Below, piece after piece: positions 18,641 to 27,079 of a stretch of DNA of 54,395 bases (position 1 is its first letter; each line of letters starts with the position of its first letter). The position numbers and the translations under genes are program-made. The DNA comes from Candidatus Chloroploca mongolica (lineage in GTDB: Bacteria > Chloroflexota > Chloroflexia > Chloroflexales > Chloroflexaceae): the NCBI RefSeq assembly GCF_004762035.2, contig NZ_SIJK02000036.1, forward strand, positions 1 to 54,395, given 5' to 3'. The notes beneath the pieces were generated by a model that saw only the letters and a list, made by a program, of their open reading frames with translations, did not search any database and had not been told where the DNA came from.

Positions 18641-19129
18641 CTACTCCTCGCTGAAGTACTCTTTGAGCTTCGCTTCCTGCTCAGTCGAGAGATTGCTGGC
18701 GATCAACTCAAATTCCTGGCCCTTGACGGCCTCACTGATCCGGTCGAGAACCGCGCCGGTGCTCATCAAGAAGAGGGCAGAGGTACCGGGGGTGACTTTG
18801 GCCTGAACTTCCTTGATGAAGCGATCATCAATACCAACATCAGCGAAGCTACCGGTGAGAGCGCCGGTTGCGGCACCGATCGCGGCACCAACAAACGGAA
18901 TGAAGAAGAGCAGGCCAAAGAGCATGCCCCAGAACATACCATTGAGCGCACCCATACCGGCGAGGTTATGGAGCTGGCGAGTTTTGGGTTTCTTCTTATC
19001 GGCAGCCCAGACAACAGTAGCCGCATCAATAATGGTAATCAACTGCTGCTTCTGCAGACTATCCAGCGTATCGAGCATCTTCTCGGCACCGTCCACGGTC
19101 GGGAACTTCAGCACAGTCAAAGCGGACAT
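18641..19129 (-). CDS. DUF1269-family membrane protein
   Basis: 162 residues. Pattern typical of DUF1269: a short N-terminal alpha/beta segment (LTVLKFPTVDGAEKMLDTLDSL), DAATVVWAADKKKPKTRQLHNLAG, then a glycine-rich hydrophobic hairpin (NGMFWGMLFGLLFFIPFVGAAIG type) and a C-terminal soluble segment (TPGTSALFLMSTGAVLDRI). Function unknown; members are often stress-related small membrane proteins. RBS GGAGG precedes ATG. Confidence 0.8.
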   Translation of the reverse strand: MSALTVLKFPTVDGAEKMLDTLDSLQKQQLITIIDAATVVWAADKKKPKTRQLHNLAGMGALNGMFWGMLFGLLFFIPFVGAAIGAATGALTGSFADVGIDDRFIKEVQAKVTPGTSALFLMSTGAVLDRISEAVKGQEFELIASNLSTEQEAKLKEYFSEE

Positions 19130-19199
19130 ACAAGAACCTCCTTAGGTTGCAAACGACACGATCGCACAAACGAGAAAAAAACTTAGGAATAAGGACAAC

Positions 19200-20207
19200 T
19201 TAACTCGCTGCCAGCGCGGCGGCGAGGGCATCGATGGCAGCCTTCTCTTCAGCGCTCACCGGCGTACCGCCCATCCCGAGGAAGCCACCCTCTTTGACCG
19301 CAGCGGCAACGTGCTGGGCAACGGCGAGCATCAAACCCTGATAGGCAACCGCATCAGAGCGAGGCGCCTTGGCCCGAGCGACACCAACTGACTCGAGCAC
19401 GAGGGGGAGCAAGGTCGCCTGGATCTCGGCCTGCTCAGACTTCTTATGGGTCTTGACCATCGCCTCGACCTCATCAGCGGTCACATCGTCATTGAAGAGG
19501 ATATTGAGCAATTCGGTGGGGCCAGCCTTGGTGACAGCCTCATCAATGGCGGCATACATCGCATCGAGTTCTTTATCACGGCCACCCTTGCCTGAAAGAT
19601 CGGCAAGAATAATGAGCGTCGCGGCATAGATCGGGCCCTGGCGCAACGTAGCCCAGTCTTCATCACTAAACTTGGCTCGCAGCTTATCCTGGATCTCAAG
19701 CGGCTTGAAGACCTCTTTAATCACCTGATTCGTGGTACTATCGCGGCGGCTCAGGCCACGCAGTTCCGTCTGCAACGTCTTGGAGAGGGCGGCTGCATCC
19801 ATGCCCTGCTGGGTCGTCATATTCTTGATCACACCCATCAGCACCGGAGTCACAAGGCCAAGGAACGGCGTAATATCAATGCTCGTCGCCTTCTTGATGC
19901 CGCCCGTAACCAATTCAAGATTGCTGCCAAACATCTGCTGTACGACCGCTGGTGTGCCACCGGTAACATTGCCGAGCACACCCTGGAGATTGCCAAGCAC
20001 ACCGGTATCGGCGCCCTGAATGATCTTATCAAGGGCCTCGACACCCTCAGGCGTATTGCCCATACGGGCGAGACCGCCAGCCAGCACGGCTGTTGTCAAA
20101 GCGATCCCCTGGCGAGTCATTTCGTCACTGAGCCCAACTTGCTTGCCGACACGTTCAATCACCGTCGGACTGATCAGATTAGAAATTGTGTCAATCACCG
20201 ATGGCAT
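19200..20207 (-). CDS. DUF937-like protein
   Basis: 335 residues without signal peptide. The N-terminal half (about 1-150) resembles DUF937: GKQVGLSDEMTRQGIALTTA, VLAGGLARMGNTPEGVEAL, GVLGNLQGVLGNV, TPFLGLVTPVLMGVI. The C-terminal half is helical with no family I recognise and ends in an Ala-rich helix. It starts 3 nt after the stop of the LuxR-type regulator, and its ribosome site (AAAGGAA) lies inside that gene's 3' end, so the two form an operon. Function unknown. Confidence 0.7.
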   Translation of the reverse strand: MPSVIDTISNLISPTVIERVGKQVGLSDEMTRQGIALTTAVLAGGLARMGNTPEGVEALDKIIQGADTGVLGNLQGVLGNVTGGTPAVVQQMFGSNLELVTGGIKKATSIDITPFLGLVTPVLMGVIKNMTTQQGMDAAALSKTLQTELRGLSRRDSTTNQVIKEVFKPLEIQDKLRAKFSDEDWATLRQGPIYAATLIILADLSGKGGRDKELDAMYAAIDEAVTKAGPTELLNILFNDDVTADEVEAMVKTHKKSEQAEIQATLLPLVLESVGVARAKAPRSDAVAYQGLMLAVAQHVAAAVKEGGFLGMGGTPVSAEEKAAIDALAAALAAS

Positions 20208-20210
20208 AGA

Positions 20211-20915
20211 TCAAATTCCTTTCATCAAGAGCTTTAACGGCTGCCGGGACAAAGGAGGCAACCGATCATGCAGCGACGTCCCAGTAGCATGATACTGGCG
20301 GTAGGATTTGCTGATTGCTTCCACACGCGTGCGTACACCAAGTTTACCATAGATATTCCGCAGATGAAACTTGACCGTTGTACGGCTAATATACAGGCGT
20401 TCAGCAATCGCATCATTCGAGAGGCCGTACAACAAGAGAGCAAAGACGGCTTGTTCGCGTTCAGAGAGGCGATCCGGATCAGCAACCTGTTGCTGATCAT
20501 CGTCAGCGAGCAAGGCAGCAACTTCGGGAGCCAGGGTCAGCACCCCATTCGCTGCATTGCGAAGAGCCTGGGCCAGTTCAAAGGCATCAACATGCTTGAG
20601 CAGATACGCGGTGATGCCATACTGCAATGCCGCAGGCAGCAACATTGCTTCAACTCGCTCAGTCAAGACGACCACACGCACAGGCAGCTGCTGCTGCTGA
20701 AGCTCACGCAGCAAATCCAGTGCCCCTGGCATCGTCAGATCAAGAAGCAACAGGGTAGGACGGTGACGCTCGCAGAGCATAAAAGCATCGGCAGCAAAGC
20801 CCGTCTCACCCACAACAGCAATGTTCGGCAGAGCGGAAAGGATATGGCGTATTCCAGCACGATAGATTGACTGTGGATCAACAGTCACTATACGAATCTG
20901 GTGTTTAATTGTCAT
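20211..20915 (-). CDS. NarL/LuxR-type response regulator
   Basis: 234 residues: receiver domain (about 8-125) and LuxR helix-turn-helix (about 148-210). The phosphoacceptor Asp is in LLLDLTMPG, the conserved Thr in VVLTER and the Lys in AYLLKHV. The acidic pair near the N terminus is reduced to one Asp (VTVDPQS), a common variation. The DNA-binding domain is canonical: LSEREQAVFALLLYGLSNDA, IAERLYISRTTVKFHLRNIY. No histidine kinase is adjacent. It is followed by a basic tail of about 25 residues and co-transcribed with the DUF937-like gene. Confidence 0.88.
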   Translation of the reverse strand: MTIKHQIRIVTVDPQSIYRAGIRHILSALPNIAVVGETGFAADAFMLCERHRPTLLLLDLTMPGALDLLRELQQQQLPVRVVVLTERVEAMLLPAALQYGITAYLLKHVDAFELAQALRNAANGVLTLAPEVAALLADDDQQQVADPDRLSEREQAVFALLLYGLSNDAIAERLYISRTTVKFHLRNIYGKLGVRTRVEAISKSYRQYHATGTSLHDRLPPLSRQPLKLLMKGI

Positions 20916-20953
20916 AGTGTCTGCACAAAAGACATGTTATCTACCCACCAAAA

Positions 20954-20975
20954 GCGGTACTACTGAGAGTACCGC
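20954..20975 (-). terminator. Terminator of the glcDE-like gene
   Basis: On the minus strand GCGGTACT, loop CTCAGT, AGTACCGC, then TTTTGG. It lies about 110 nt beyond the stop of the GlcD-GlcE fusion. Confidence 0.6.
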
Positions 20976-21087
20976 CTCGTCGTTTGTCATGCACAAATGG
21001 CATACAGCAATGCACTGTTGGCAAAATCAAGTGTATGGCTAGTATAGTCGGTAGCAGATACCAATAGCATCACTCAAAATGTAGTAT

Positions 21088-23634
21088 TTATGACCATACG
21101 CCGGGGTTCAGAAGTCCCCCAGCACCGAAATGGTTCCGCAGCGCCTGCTGGATCGCCCGAGCTTCGGACACATAGCCCTGGATATCGAGATCAGCGGGAG
21201 GTGGCAAACAACCTGGGACGCTGACAGCATAGCCACCGGCCTGCCGTGCAGCCTGAGCAAGCGCGAAGGGGTGCGCCGGATCGCGAACATAGAGCAACCC
21301 ATTGGCGAGATCGGCGAGCAGACCAACAGACGCCGGGGCGGCAAGGCGGGTCACCTCGGGCAAGCGCTGGGAAGGAAGGCCCAGACGCAGGGTCAAGGCT
21401 GACTGGCTAGAGGCAAGCCAGGCCGCCCACTGCGCCGACCCGGTCGTCTCGGTCAGGGTTTCAAGCGCGGTTGCCCCGGCGAGCAACACCTGAACCTGTG
21501 CACGTTCAGCCTGCACATCTTCGGGATATCCTTCGGCAGTATAGATGAGCGTGTTCGAGCCAGGTTCACTGAGGATGAGCAGTGACGACGCGACCAGGCA
21601 GAACGGCAGCAGACATGCTCCAGCTACAAGGGCGGCCTCGAGGCTAGCAAAGCTGGCGCGCAGGGTCACCGAGGCACGTGGGAGGGGCGAGAGCTTGAGG
21701 GTCACATCGGTGAGCATGCCGAGCGTACCGTGCGAGCCAACATAGAGCTTGGGAAGATCGTAGCCAGCGACATTTTTGACCACCGGACGACCGGCGCCGA
21801 TCACGCGACCATCGGGCAACGCGACGGTCGTGGCGAGCAAGAGATCACGGACGCCCCCATAACGCATGCGCAAAGGCGCATTGAAATTGGCAGCAACAAT
21901 GCCCCCAAGCGTTGCCTCCGGCCAGGGCGACACGAGCGGCACCCACATCCCATCCTGTACCAACTCGGCCTGCAAGGTCGCAAGGGGAGTCCCGGCACCG
22001 GCAACAACATAGAGATCGTCACGGGCATAGGTAATAATGCCGGCAAGGCCACGGCTACTCACCGTCACATCAGCCGAACCAGGCGAAGACGCTTTCGAGC
22101 CACCACCGACCAGGCGCACCGAACGCCCAGTCGCCGTCAACGCATGCAGGCTTGCGGCGGCATCGGCGGCAGTGGTGGGGGCAAGAAGATCTTCAGGGGC
22201 TGCGGTGAGGGCCGGATGGTCAACCGGAACCACCGGGGCTGGCGTGGGCGAAGCAGGCGGAAAAATCTTGCCTGGGTTATAGATTGCCTGTGGATCAAAG
22301 AGATCGCGGATCTCGCGCATGACGGCCAACTCATCGGCGGTATACATCATCGGCATAAAATCACGTTTCTCGATGCCGACGCCGTGTTCACCGGTGATAC
22401 TGCCACCATAGCCAACGCAGAGTTCAAGGATTTCACGGCCAACTTCAATAACCTGGCGTACCAGGGCCGGATCATTGGGATTTTTGAGCGGAATAAAGGG
22501 GTGAAGATTGCCATCGCCGGCGTGGAAGACATAGGCGACCTGGAGACCAGCGCGGGCGCAGATCGCATTGACGCCACCGAGCGTTGCTGCGAGCTTGCTG
22601 CGAGGTACCGTGCCATCCACGAGATAGAAGGCCGGGGCGAGGCGAGCCATCGCTCCGGCGGCACTCTTGCGCCCATACCAGATCCGGTCACGCTCCTCGG
22701 CACTCTGCGCAATGCGGAGATTGAAGCCGCCATACTCGCGCAGAATCGTCGCGATCTCATCAATCTGGAGGCCAACACTTTCGGGATAGCCATCAGCCTC
22801 GATAATCAGCGCAGCGCCGGCAGTAATAGGCAAACCAGCGGGCACAAAAGCCTCGATAATTTGCATCATCGCCTGGTTCATCATCTCCATCGTGGCTGGA
22901 ACAAGGCCACGGGCGATGACGGCGGAAACGGCTTCACCAGCGGTCTCAACCGAATCAAAGGCAGCCATCATCGTCTTGACGGCAGGTGGATAGCGCATCA
23001 AACGCACCGTCGCGCTGGTAATCAAGCCGAGGGTACCCTCACTGCCAACGAGCAAACCAGCGAGATCATACTCGGGATAATCGAGGGCCGCGCCACCGAG
23101 GCGCAGAGGACGGCCATCAGGCAACACAACCTCGAGACCCGTCACATAATTGGACGTGACGCCATACTTGAAACAGTGGGGGCCACCGGCATTCTCAGCA
23201 AGATTACCGCCGAGCGTTGAAGCACGGCCACTGGAAGGATCAGGAGGAAAATAGAGCCCGTGCTCACGGGTAACGGTATCGAGCAACAGATTGGTCAACC
23301 CAGGTTCAACGACAGCACTCCGGCCCACCGGATCGAGGTCAACGAGGCGTTCCATGCGGGCAAAGGCAACAATGACACCACCGTGTTCAGCGACAGCGCC
23401 ACCAGAGAGGCCGGTGCCAGCGCCGCGCGCCACCAGCGGAATCCGATAGCGTGAAGCCCAGGCAACCAGGCGAGCGACCTCTTCGGTCGTCTGGGGCAAG
23501 ACCACCGCATCGGGAAGACCGCGATCGAGGCTCGCATCGCCTTCATAGGTGAGCAACGCAACCGGATCAGTCACAACACGACCAGGCGGCAACAGACTTG
23601 TCAGCGCAGTAAGGGCAAGCTCACGGGCAATCAT
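21088..23634 (-). CDS. GlcD-GlcE fusion, FAD-linked glycolate/lactate-type oxidase
   Basis: About 848 residues combining two flavoprotein subunits that are usually separate. Residues about 1-465 match GlcD: VARGAGTGLSGGAVAEHGG, PPDPSSGRASTLGGNLAENA, LLVGSEGTLGLITSATVRL, a long substrate cap, and GSITGEHGVGIEKRDFM with the metal/substrate His. Residues about 495-848 match GlcE: RLVGGGSKASSPG, WPEATLGGIVAANF, VVKNVAGYDLPKLYVGS. Probable 2-hydroxyacid (glycolate or D-lactate) dehydrogenase passing electrons to an iron-sulfur partner. No GlcF gene is adjacent. The start MIARELAL is chosen for AGGAG 6 nt upstream; a longer frame of 30 residues is Cys-rich and unlikely. Confidence 0.88.
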   Translation of the reverse strand: MIARELALTALTSLLPPGRVVTDPVALLTYEGDASLDRGLPDAVVLPQTTEEVARLVAWASRYRIPLVARGAGTGLSGGAVAEHGGVIVAFARMERLVDLDPVGRSAVVEPGLTNLLLDTVTREHGLYFPPDPSSGRASTLGGNLAENAGGPHCFKYGVTSNYVTGLEVVLPDGRPLRLGGAALDYPEYDLAGLLVGSEGTLGLITSATVRLMRYPPAVKTMMAAFDSVETAGEAVSAVIARGLVPATMEMMNQAMMQIIEAFVPAGLPITAGAALIIEADGYPESVGLQIDEIATILREYGGFNLRIAQSAEERDRIWYGRKSAAGAMARLAPAFYLVDGTVPRSKLAATLGGVNAICARAGLQVAYVFHAGDGNLHPFIPLKNPNDPALVRQVIEVGREILELCVGYGGSITGEHGVGIEKRDFMPMMYTADELAVMREIRDLFDPQAIYNPGKIFPPASPTPAPVVPVDHPALTAAPEDLLAPTTAADAAASLHALTATGRSVRLVGGGSKASSPGSADVTVSSRGLAGIITYARDDLYVVAGAGTPLATLQAELVQDGMWVPLVSPWPEATLGGIVAANFNAPLRMRYGGVRDLLLATTVALPDGRVIGAGRPVVKNVAGYDLPKLYVGSHGTLGMLTDVTLKLSPLPRASVTLRASFASLEAALVAGACLLPFCLVASSLLILSEPGSNTLIYTAEGYPEDVQAERAQVQVLLAGATALETLTETTGSAQWAAWLASSQSALTLRLGLPSQRLPEVTRLAAPASVGLLADLANGLLYVRDPAHPFALAQAARQAGGYAVSVPGCLPPPADLDIQGYVSEARAIQQALRNHFGAGGLLNPGVWS

Positions 23635-23760
23635 GGAGGCTCCTGACATACAACATTGGACGGAGGCAGCACAACAGCCAGAGACGAAAATGCGGTTCTG
23701 GGTATCATACCAGAACCGCATCATCTCGGCTAGGATGTCAAGGCCGCAGGATGCAGGTTA

Positions 23761-23815
23761 TGCTTGTGCCGATGGAAAAAGCCAGCAAAGCTGGCTTTTT
23801 CCATCGGCACAAGCA
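23761..23815. terminator. Perfect 26-bp hairpin terminator of the pnt operon
   Basis: TGCTTGTGCCGATGGAAAAA + GCCAGC, loop AAA, then the exact complement. It ends the minus-strand pnt operon. It shares the GCCAGC/GCTGGC core with the hairpins at 3814, 14945 and 44840. Confidence 0.8.
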
Positions 23816-23835
23816 CGGGTTGAAAGACTACATGT

Positions 23836-25221
23836 TCATACCGCTTTGAGGGCATTCATAATATCGAGGGCACCCTTCTTGGCGTCGGCGAAGAGCATCA
23901 GCGTATTATCGGCTGCAAAGAGCGGGTTGGGGATGCCAGCAAAGCCGGGGCTCAGGCTGCGCTTAATCACAATAATGCTGCGGGCCTTATCGACATTAAG
24001 GATCGGCATCCCGGCGATGGGGCTACTCGGATTGGTACGTGCAACCGGATTGACAACATCATTGGCCCCAATGACAATCACCACATCGGTCTGCTCGAAG
24101 GAAGGATTAATCTCATCCATCTCCTTCATCTTATCGTAGGGAATATCGGCCTCAGCGAGCAAGACATTCATATGGCCGGGCATACGACCAGCAACGGGAT
24201 GGATCGCGAACTCAACCTCAGCACCACGTTCTTCGAGGAGATTGACGAGGTCACGCACCGCGTGCTGGGCTTGCGAGACAGCCATACCATAACCGGGAAC
24301 AATCACCACCCGGCGCGCTGTCTCCATCAACATTGCCAGTTCTTCGGCATTGGCCGCCTTGACGCGCCCGCCATAGACCTCATCACTGCTCTGGGCCTCC
24401 TCGCCGGCGACCCAGATCCCAAAGAGCACATTGGTGAGCGAGCGATTCATCGCCCGACACATAATACTGGTAAGAATAATACCGGAGGCACCGACAAGCG
24501 AACCGGTAATAATAAGCGCATTATTATTCAGCACAAAACCAGCGGCGGAAGCAGCTATTCCCGAATAGGAATTCAGCAGTGAAATCACCACGGGCATATC
24601 AGCCCCACCAATCGGGAAAACGAGCGAGAGCCCGAGCAGCGTCGAGACAAGCACAATCGCCCAATAGATCCAGGTAGCCGTCGGATCAACGACGAGCCAG
24701 ACAGAGAGCGCAAGCGCAATGACGAGCAAGATCGCATTAATGATTTGCGCCCCCGAGAGGCGAACATCTTTAATGATACCCTGAAGCTTGCCAAAGGCGA
24801 CCATGCTACCCCAGAACGTCACCGTACCAATAAGGCCAGAGGCAGCGGTAGCGATGGCAAACTGGATCGTAACCAAGGTCACATCGATCTGGAGGGCATC
24901 CAGAAGAGCCGCCCCGGCGACCAGCGTTGAAGCAATGCCACCGAAGCCATTGAGCAACGCAACCATCTGGGGCATATCGGTCATCTGGACGCGGGTCGCC
25001 ATCAGCGCACCGATGCCGGAACCGATGACCAGACCAGCGATGATCCAGACATAATTAACGACCTGCTGATCGACCAAAGCGGTCACCACCGCGATGAGCA
25101 TCCCGATCGCGCCGAGTTGATTGCCACGCACGGCGGTACGTGGATGGGTAAGGCCCTTGATCCCCAGAATAAAGAGGGTTGCCGCCGCAAGGTAAGCCAG
25201 ATTAATCAGCGCACTGCCCAT
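23836..25221 (-). CDS. pntB: NAD(P) transhydrogenase subunit beta
   Basis: Membrane subunit of the proton-translocating transhydrogenase that reduces NADP+ with NADH using the proton gradient. 461 residues: about nine hydrophobic helices (1-265) followed by the NADP-binding domain III (about 285-461) with VVIVPGYGMAVSQAQHAVRDL, VEFAIHPVAGRMPGHMNVLL, GANDVVNPVARTNP and IAGMPILNVDKA. All match the family. It starts 3 nt after pntAB. Confidence 0.96.
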   Translation of the reverse strand: MGSALINLAYLAAATLFILGIKGLTHPRTAVRGNQLGAIGMLIAVVTALVDQQVVNYVWIIAGLVIGSGIGALMATRVQMTDMPQMVALLNGFGGIASTLVAGAALLDALQIDVTLVTIQFAIATAASGLIGTVTFWGSMVAFGKLQGIIKDVRLSGAQIINAILLVIALALSVWLVVDPTATWIYWAIVLVSTLLGLSLVFPIGGADMPVVISLLNSYSGIAASAAGFVLNNNALIITGSLVGASGIILTSIMCRAMNRSLTNVLFGIWVAGEEAQSSDEVYGGRVKAANAEELAMLMETARRVVIVPGYGMAVSQAQHAVRDLVNLLEERGAEVEFAIHPVAGRMPGHMNVLLAEADIPYDKMKEMDEINPSFEQTDVVIVIGANDVVNPVARTNPSSPIAGMPILNVDKARSIIVIKRSLSPGFAGIPNPLFAADNTLMLFADAKKGALDIMNALKAV

Positions 25222-25224
25222 TGC

Positions 25225-25506
25225 TCAATCCTTCCGGCGAAACATGCCAAGCATACGATTGGTCACCATAAAACCGCCAACCACATTGATGGTGGCAAAA
25301 ATCACCGCCAGAAAACCGAGGATCGTCGCCACCTGGGGACCGAGCGAGCCTGCCGAGAGAATCGCGCCCACAAGTGTAATACCTGAAATAGCATTAGAAC
25401 CCGACATCAAGGGCGTGTGCAAGTTTGGGGGCACTTTGGTGATAATCTCGACACCAACAAACAGCGCCAGAACAAAGACGGTCAAGGAGACCACGAGCAT
25501 TTCCAT
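25225..25506 (-). CDS. pntAB: NAD(P) transhydrogenase subunit alpha, part 2 (membrane)
   Basis: Small membrane subunit of 93 residues with three hydrophobic helices: LTVFVLALFVGVEIITKVP, TPLMSGSNAISGITLVGAIL and ATINVVGGFMVTNRMLGMF. It corresponds to the C-terminal membrane part of the single-chain PntA of enterobacteria. It lies between pntAA and pntB. Confidence 0.95.
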   Translation of the reverse strand: MEMLVVSLTVFVLALFVGVEIITKVPPNLHTPLMSGSNAISGITLVGAILSAGSLGPQVATILGFLAVIFATINVVGGFMVTNRMLGMFRRKD

Positions 25507-25591
25507 GCGAAGATTCCTTTGTTATCCAGGGGCAAGCGATCAGAACGACCGCTGCTGGTCTAACCGATGCGTCGATGCGTTGAGCAATCTG

Positions 25592-26764
25592 CTATGATGA
25601 GGCAACCGGTGTACCCGCGCCAATCAGATCATTGATCCGGGCGCTGACAACTTTGCCATCGTGAACGACGGTAGACTCACGGATAATCTCATCATCCATA
25701 TTGACCGTCAGTTTGCCATCTTTGACCATGAGGCGGAGCAGATTGATCAGGTTACGGCTATAGAGCTGGCTCGCGTGATTAGGCACCGTTGCGGGCAAAT
25801 TACCTGGCCCAATGATCGTGACATTATGCGCGACGATAATCTGATCAGACCGGGTCAATTCACAATTACCCCCACGTTCGGCGGCGAGATCGACAATCAG
25901 CGAACCAGGCTGCATTCCAGCAACCATCTCAGCCGTAATCAAGACCGGTGATGGCTTACCTGGAATGGCAGCCGTTGTAATGACGAGATCATTACGGGCC
26001 ACCACTTCAGCCATCAACTTGCGCTGCCGCTCATAGAAATCATCGCCAAGGGCTTTGGCATAGCCACCTTTGTCTTCGCTGCTGCCTGTTTCAAGGGGCA
26101 GCTCAACAAACTTGGCACCGACGCTCTCGACCTGTTCTTTCACCGCAGCACGGACATCATACGCCTCAACGCGCGCCCCGAGGCGTTTGGCGGTAGCACA
26201 TGCCTGAAGCCCAGCCACACCGGCACCAATGACAAAGACCCGAGCGGGCGTCACCGTACCAGCGGCCGTCATCAGCATCGGAAACATCCGCGGCATACTA
26301 GCAGCCGCAATCAGGACTGCTTTGTAGCCGGCCACCGTCGCCATTGAAGAGAGCGCGTCCATACTCTGCGCACGACTGATGCGAGGAATCAACTCCATCG
26401 CCATAGCGGTCACGCCTCGCTCAGCCAGGCTCGCCGCCAACCTTGGTTCCCACAGCGGTTCAAGAAACGCGATCAACAACTGCTGAGGACGCAACATCGC
26501 CCGTTCTTTATCGGCGTGACCTGGATCAGCGCCGGCCGCCCGCACCTTGAGCACGATATCAGCCTGCGCATAGACATCGGTACGCGACGCCACGGTACGC
26601 ACCCCACGTTCGACATAGGCAGCGTCAGGAAACCCGGCACGCATCCCAGCACCTGCCTCAACGACGACTTGCAACCCCATTTTCATCAGGGCTGGCACAT
26701 CTGCGGGGACGATCGCCACGCGATCTTCACCCGACACCAATTCAGCCGGAATGCCGACGATCAT
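25592..26764 (-). CDS. pntAA: NAD(P) transhydrogenase subunit alpha, part 1 (NAD-binding)
   Basis: Soluble domain I of transhydrogenase, related to alanine dehydrogenase; binds NAD(H) and transfers hydride to NADP on PntB. 390 residues. Seen: GIPAELVSGEDRVAIVPADV at the N terminus, the Rossmann loop VFVIGAGVAGLQACATAKRL, AYDVRAAVKEQVESVGAKF, and DLVITTAAIPGKPSPVLIT. First gene of the minus-strand operon pntAA-pntAB-pntB. Confidence 0.95.
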   Translation of the reverse strand: MIVGIPAELVSGEDRVAIVPADVPALMKMGLQVVVEAGAGMRAGFPDAAYVERGVRTVASRTDVYAQADIVLKVRAAGADPGHADKERAMLRPQQLLIAFLEPLWEPRLAASLAERGVTAMAMELIPRISRAQSMDALSSMATVAGYKAVLIAAASMPRMFPMLMTAAGTVTPARVFVIGAGVAGLQACATAKRLGARVEAYDVRAAVKEQVESVGAKFVELPLETGSSEDKGGYAKALGDDFYERQRKLMAEVVARNDLVITTAAIPGKPSPVLITAEMVAGMQPGSLIVDLAAERGGNCELTRSDQIIVAHNVTIIGPGNLPATVPNHASQLYSRNLINLLRLMVKDGKLTVNMDDEIIRESTVVHDGKVVSARINDLIGAGTPVASS

Positions 26765-27079
26765 ACACTCTCCCTGTTGGAACTCCTGAGTGCGCTGCAG
26801 GGCTGCCCTATTCTGTGCAACATACGTCCATTCACTGAGCGAAACCTGGGCAACCCCGGCTTAGTATACCATGAATTGATACAATTGAGAATGTTTTCAC
26901 AGACAAGGCAAGTGCGCAAATTGACGCCTCCAGAAACATAACGGTGAACGAAATTTCTCGCACAATAAATACCTCTTATCTATTATTTAAGCAACTTATT
27001 GGCGAGAGCGTGTTGCGATGGTGTACACTAGAGCCTGTTTTATTCCGTTATGTATGGGTCTAGTTCGGAGGATCAGGTA
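26765..27079. other. Divergent intergenic region between pnt and the synthase operon
   Basis: Holds the pnt promoter (26863-26891, minus). For the plus-strand operon only a weak candidate is visible: TTGGCG (26999-27004), a 19-nt spacer and TACACT (27024-27029). The 26880-27000 stretch is AT-rich compared with its surroundings (AATAAATACCTCTTATCTAT), consistent with promoter DNA. No small ORF or RNA is recognised. Confidence 0.5.
26863..26891 (-). promoter_or_regulatory. Promoter of the pnt operon
   Basis: On the minus strand TTCTCA (26886-26891, four of six consensus bases), a 17-nt spacer, and TATACT (26863-26868). It lies about 100 nt upstream of the pntAA start. Confidence 0.55.

Noticed and set aside
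21730-23220. Long antisense open frame (496 codons) opposite the GlcD part
   Set aside because: It lies wholly within a well-supported flavoprotein gene on the other strand and has shadow-like composition.
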